64,000 bases of DNA from Arcuatula senhousia (lineage: Eukaryota; Mollusca; Bivalvia; Mytilida; Mytilidae), in assembly GCA_963971305.1 (NCBI GenBank), contig OZ020306.1, positions 37,407,512-37,471,511 on the forward strand, given 5' to 3'. How positions within the stretch are numbered: the stretch's first letter is position 1; each line of letters starts with the position of its first letter. This document shows, piece after piece, positions 63,544-64,000 of the stretch. Under the pieces are notes generated by a model. It was not told the origin of the DNA, searched no databases, and saw only the letters and a program-made list of their open reading frames with translations. Made by a program: the position numbers and the translations under genes.

Positions 63544-63727
63544 AAGTCACATATTGTTTTCCCCACGACTTTAACCGTCAGTCAATATTTTAAAGATTTG
63601 AACGATGAACACAACAAACATACAATTTTTATTTCACAATATTTTTTTTCAACGAAAACGTCTATGATATGCGTTATGTAAAAGAAACGGGAAACGAAAG
63701 TAAAAGAGTACACGGAATACACCACTA

Positions 63728-64000
63728 AACAGGAGACTCCCAGGAGCCTGAATCGCTCACCTCATCTCTTATCTAAAGCTTCCCACCTAGTGTGCAACAT
63801 GGTCTACATGTACTTGGTAAGTAAAATAAAAGAAACTAGTTCGGATAGAAAACACTCTTAAGATCAGAAATACAAAGTTACAAAGCTTTCCATTCGAAAA
63901 AAAAATCAAATAAAAACAAGCTAAAATTGATTGAATACAGTTAAAGAGGGGTAACTCTTAAAATGTTTATCTGACAATTTTGACCCTGATATCACTTTCG
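63728..64000 (-). mobile_element. hairpin-ended tandem-core element, copy G (cut by window end)
   Basis: GGAGACTCCCAGGAGCCTGA and ATCGCTCACCTC are the family's 3' end read in reverse. Part of a core unit follows (GTTAAAGAGGGGTAACTCTT, TCTGACAATTTTGACCCTGA). The 5' hairpin lies outside the window. Confidence 0.7.

Overview
The window looks like AT-rich, repeat-dense eukaryotic DNA from a mollusc, most likely a bivalve. A mussel-like (Mytilus) source is my best guess. I base this on GT-AG spliced exons separated by kilobase introns, Harbinger, Penelope-like and LTR retroelements, tRNA-headed SINEs, and several interspersed families with terminal hairpins and tandem-repeat cores of the kind known in bivalves. 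The species assignment is from memory of such repeats and was not checked by search. No bacterial genes, operons or CRISPR arrays are present.

One host gene dominates. I can assemble it by eye as 12 plus-strand exons from 9943 to about 63543. They encode a signal peptide, a divergent four-cysteine N-terminal domain, five immunoglobulin domains of the C2/CD80-like type, a cysteine-free membrane-proximal Ig-like domain, a glycine-rich transmembrane helix, and a short cytoplasmic tail made of three micro-exons that carry two tyrosines (one YNEL motif). Every join preserves the reading frame, and the total is 2589 nt (862 codons plus stop). Four consecutive Ig exons are exactly 321 bp, and all Ig exons are phase 1-1. 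Any of them could therefore be skipped or duplicated without breaking the frame. The protein would be a type I cell-surface recognition or adhesion receptor. An immune or neuronal role cannot be decided from sequence.

Upstream (1-9942): AT-rich DNA without genes, then a 5.4-kb Harbinger-type DNA transposon (2806-8173) with 16-bp inverted ends. It carries a damaged Myb/SANT-like gene and a HARBI1-like transposase broken by a one-base homopolymer frameshift, and another repeat is nested inside it. Intron 1 (9998-22303) holds retroelement 3' fragments, a Penelope-like RT/GIY-YIG remnant and two related inverted-repeat elements. Intron 2 (22667-31397) holds an eight-unit, nearly identical 384-bp satellite flanked by two hairpin elements. 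Intron 3 (31719-39381) holds decayed reverse transcriptase, a 1.85-kb direct duplication and a MITE with perfect ends. Introns 4-6 are short and mostly empty. Intron 7 (42609-51768) holds SINEs and RT debris. Introns 8 and 9 hold three more hairpin elements and a gag-only LTR retrotransposon (56451-60533) inserted antisense to the host gene.

The most interesting points are the modular Ig receptor with its cysteine-free domain and tyrosine micro-exon tail, a splice acceptor 16 nt from the end of a transposable element, an interspersed family with common ends but different tandem cores (seven copies), and the gag-only LTR element whose Gag begins with a helix-hairpin-helix-like segment.
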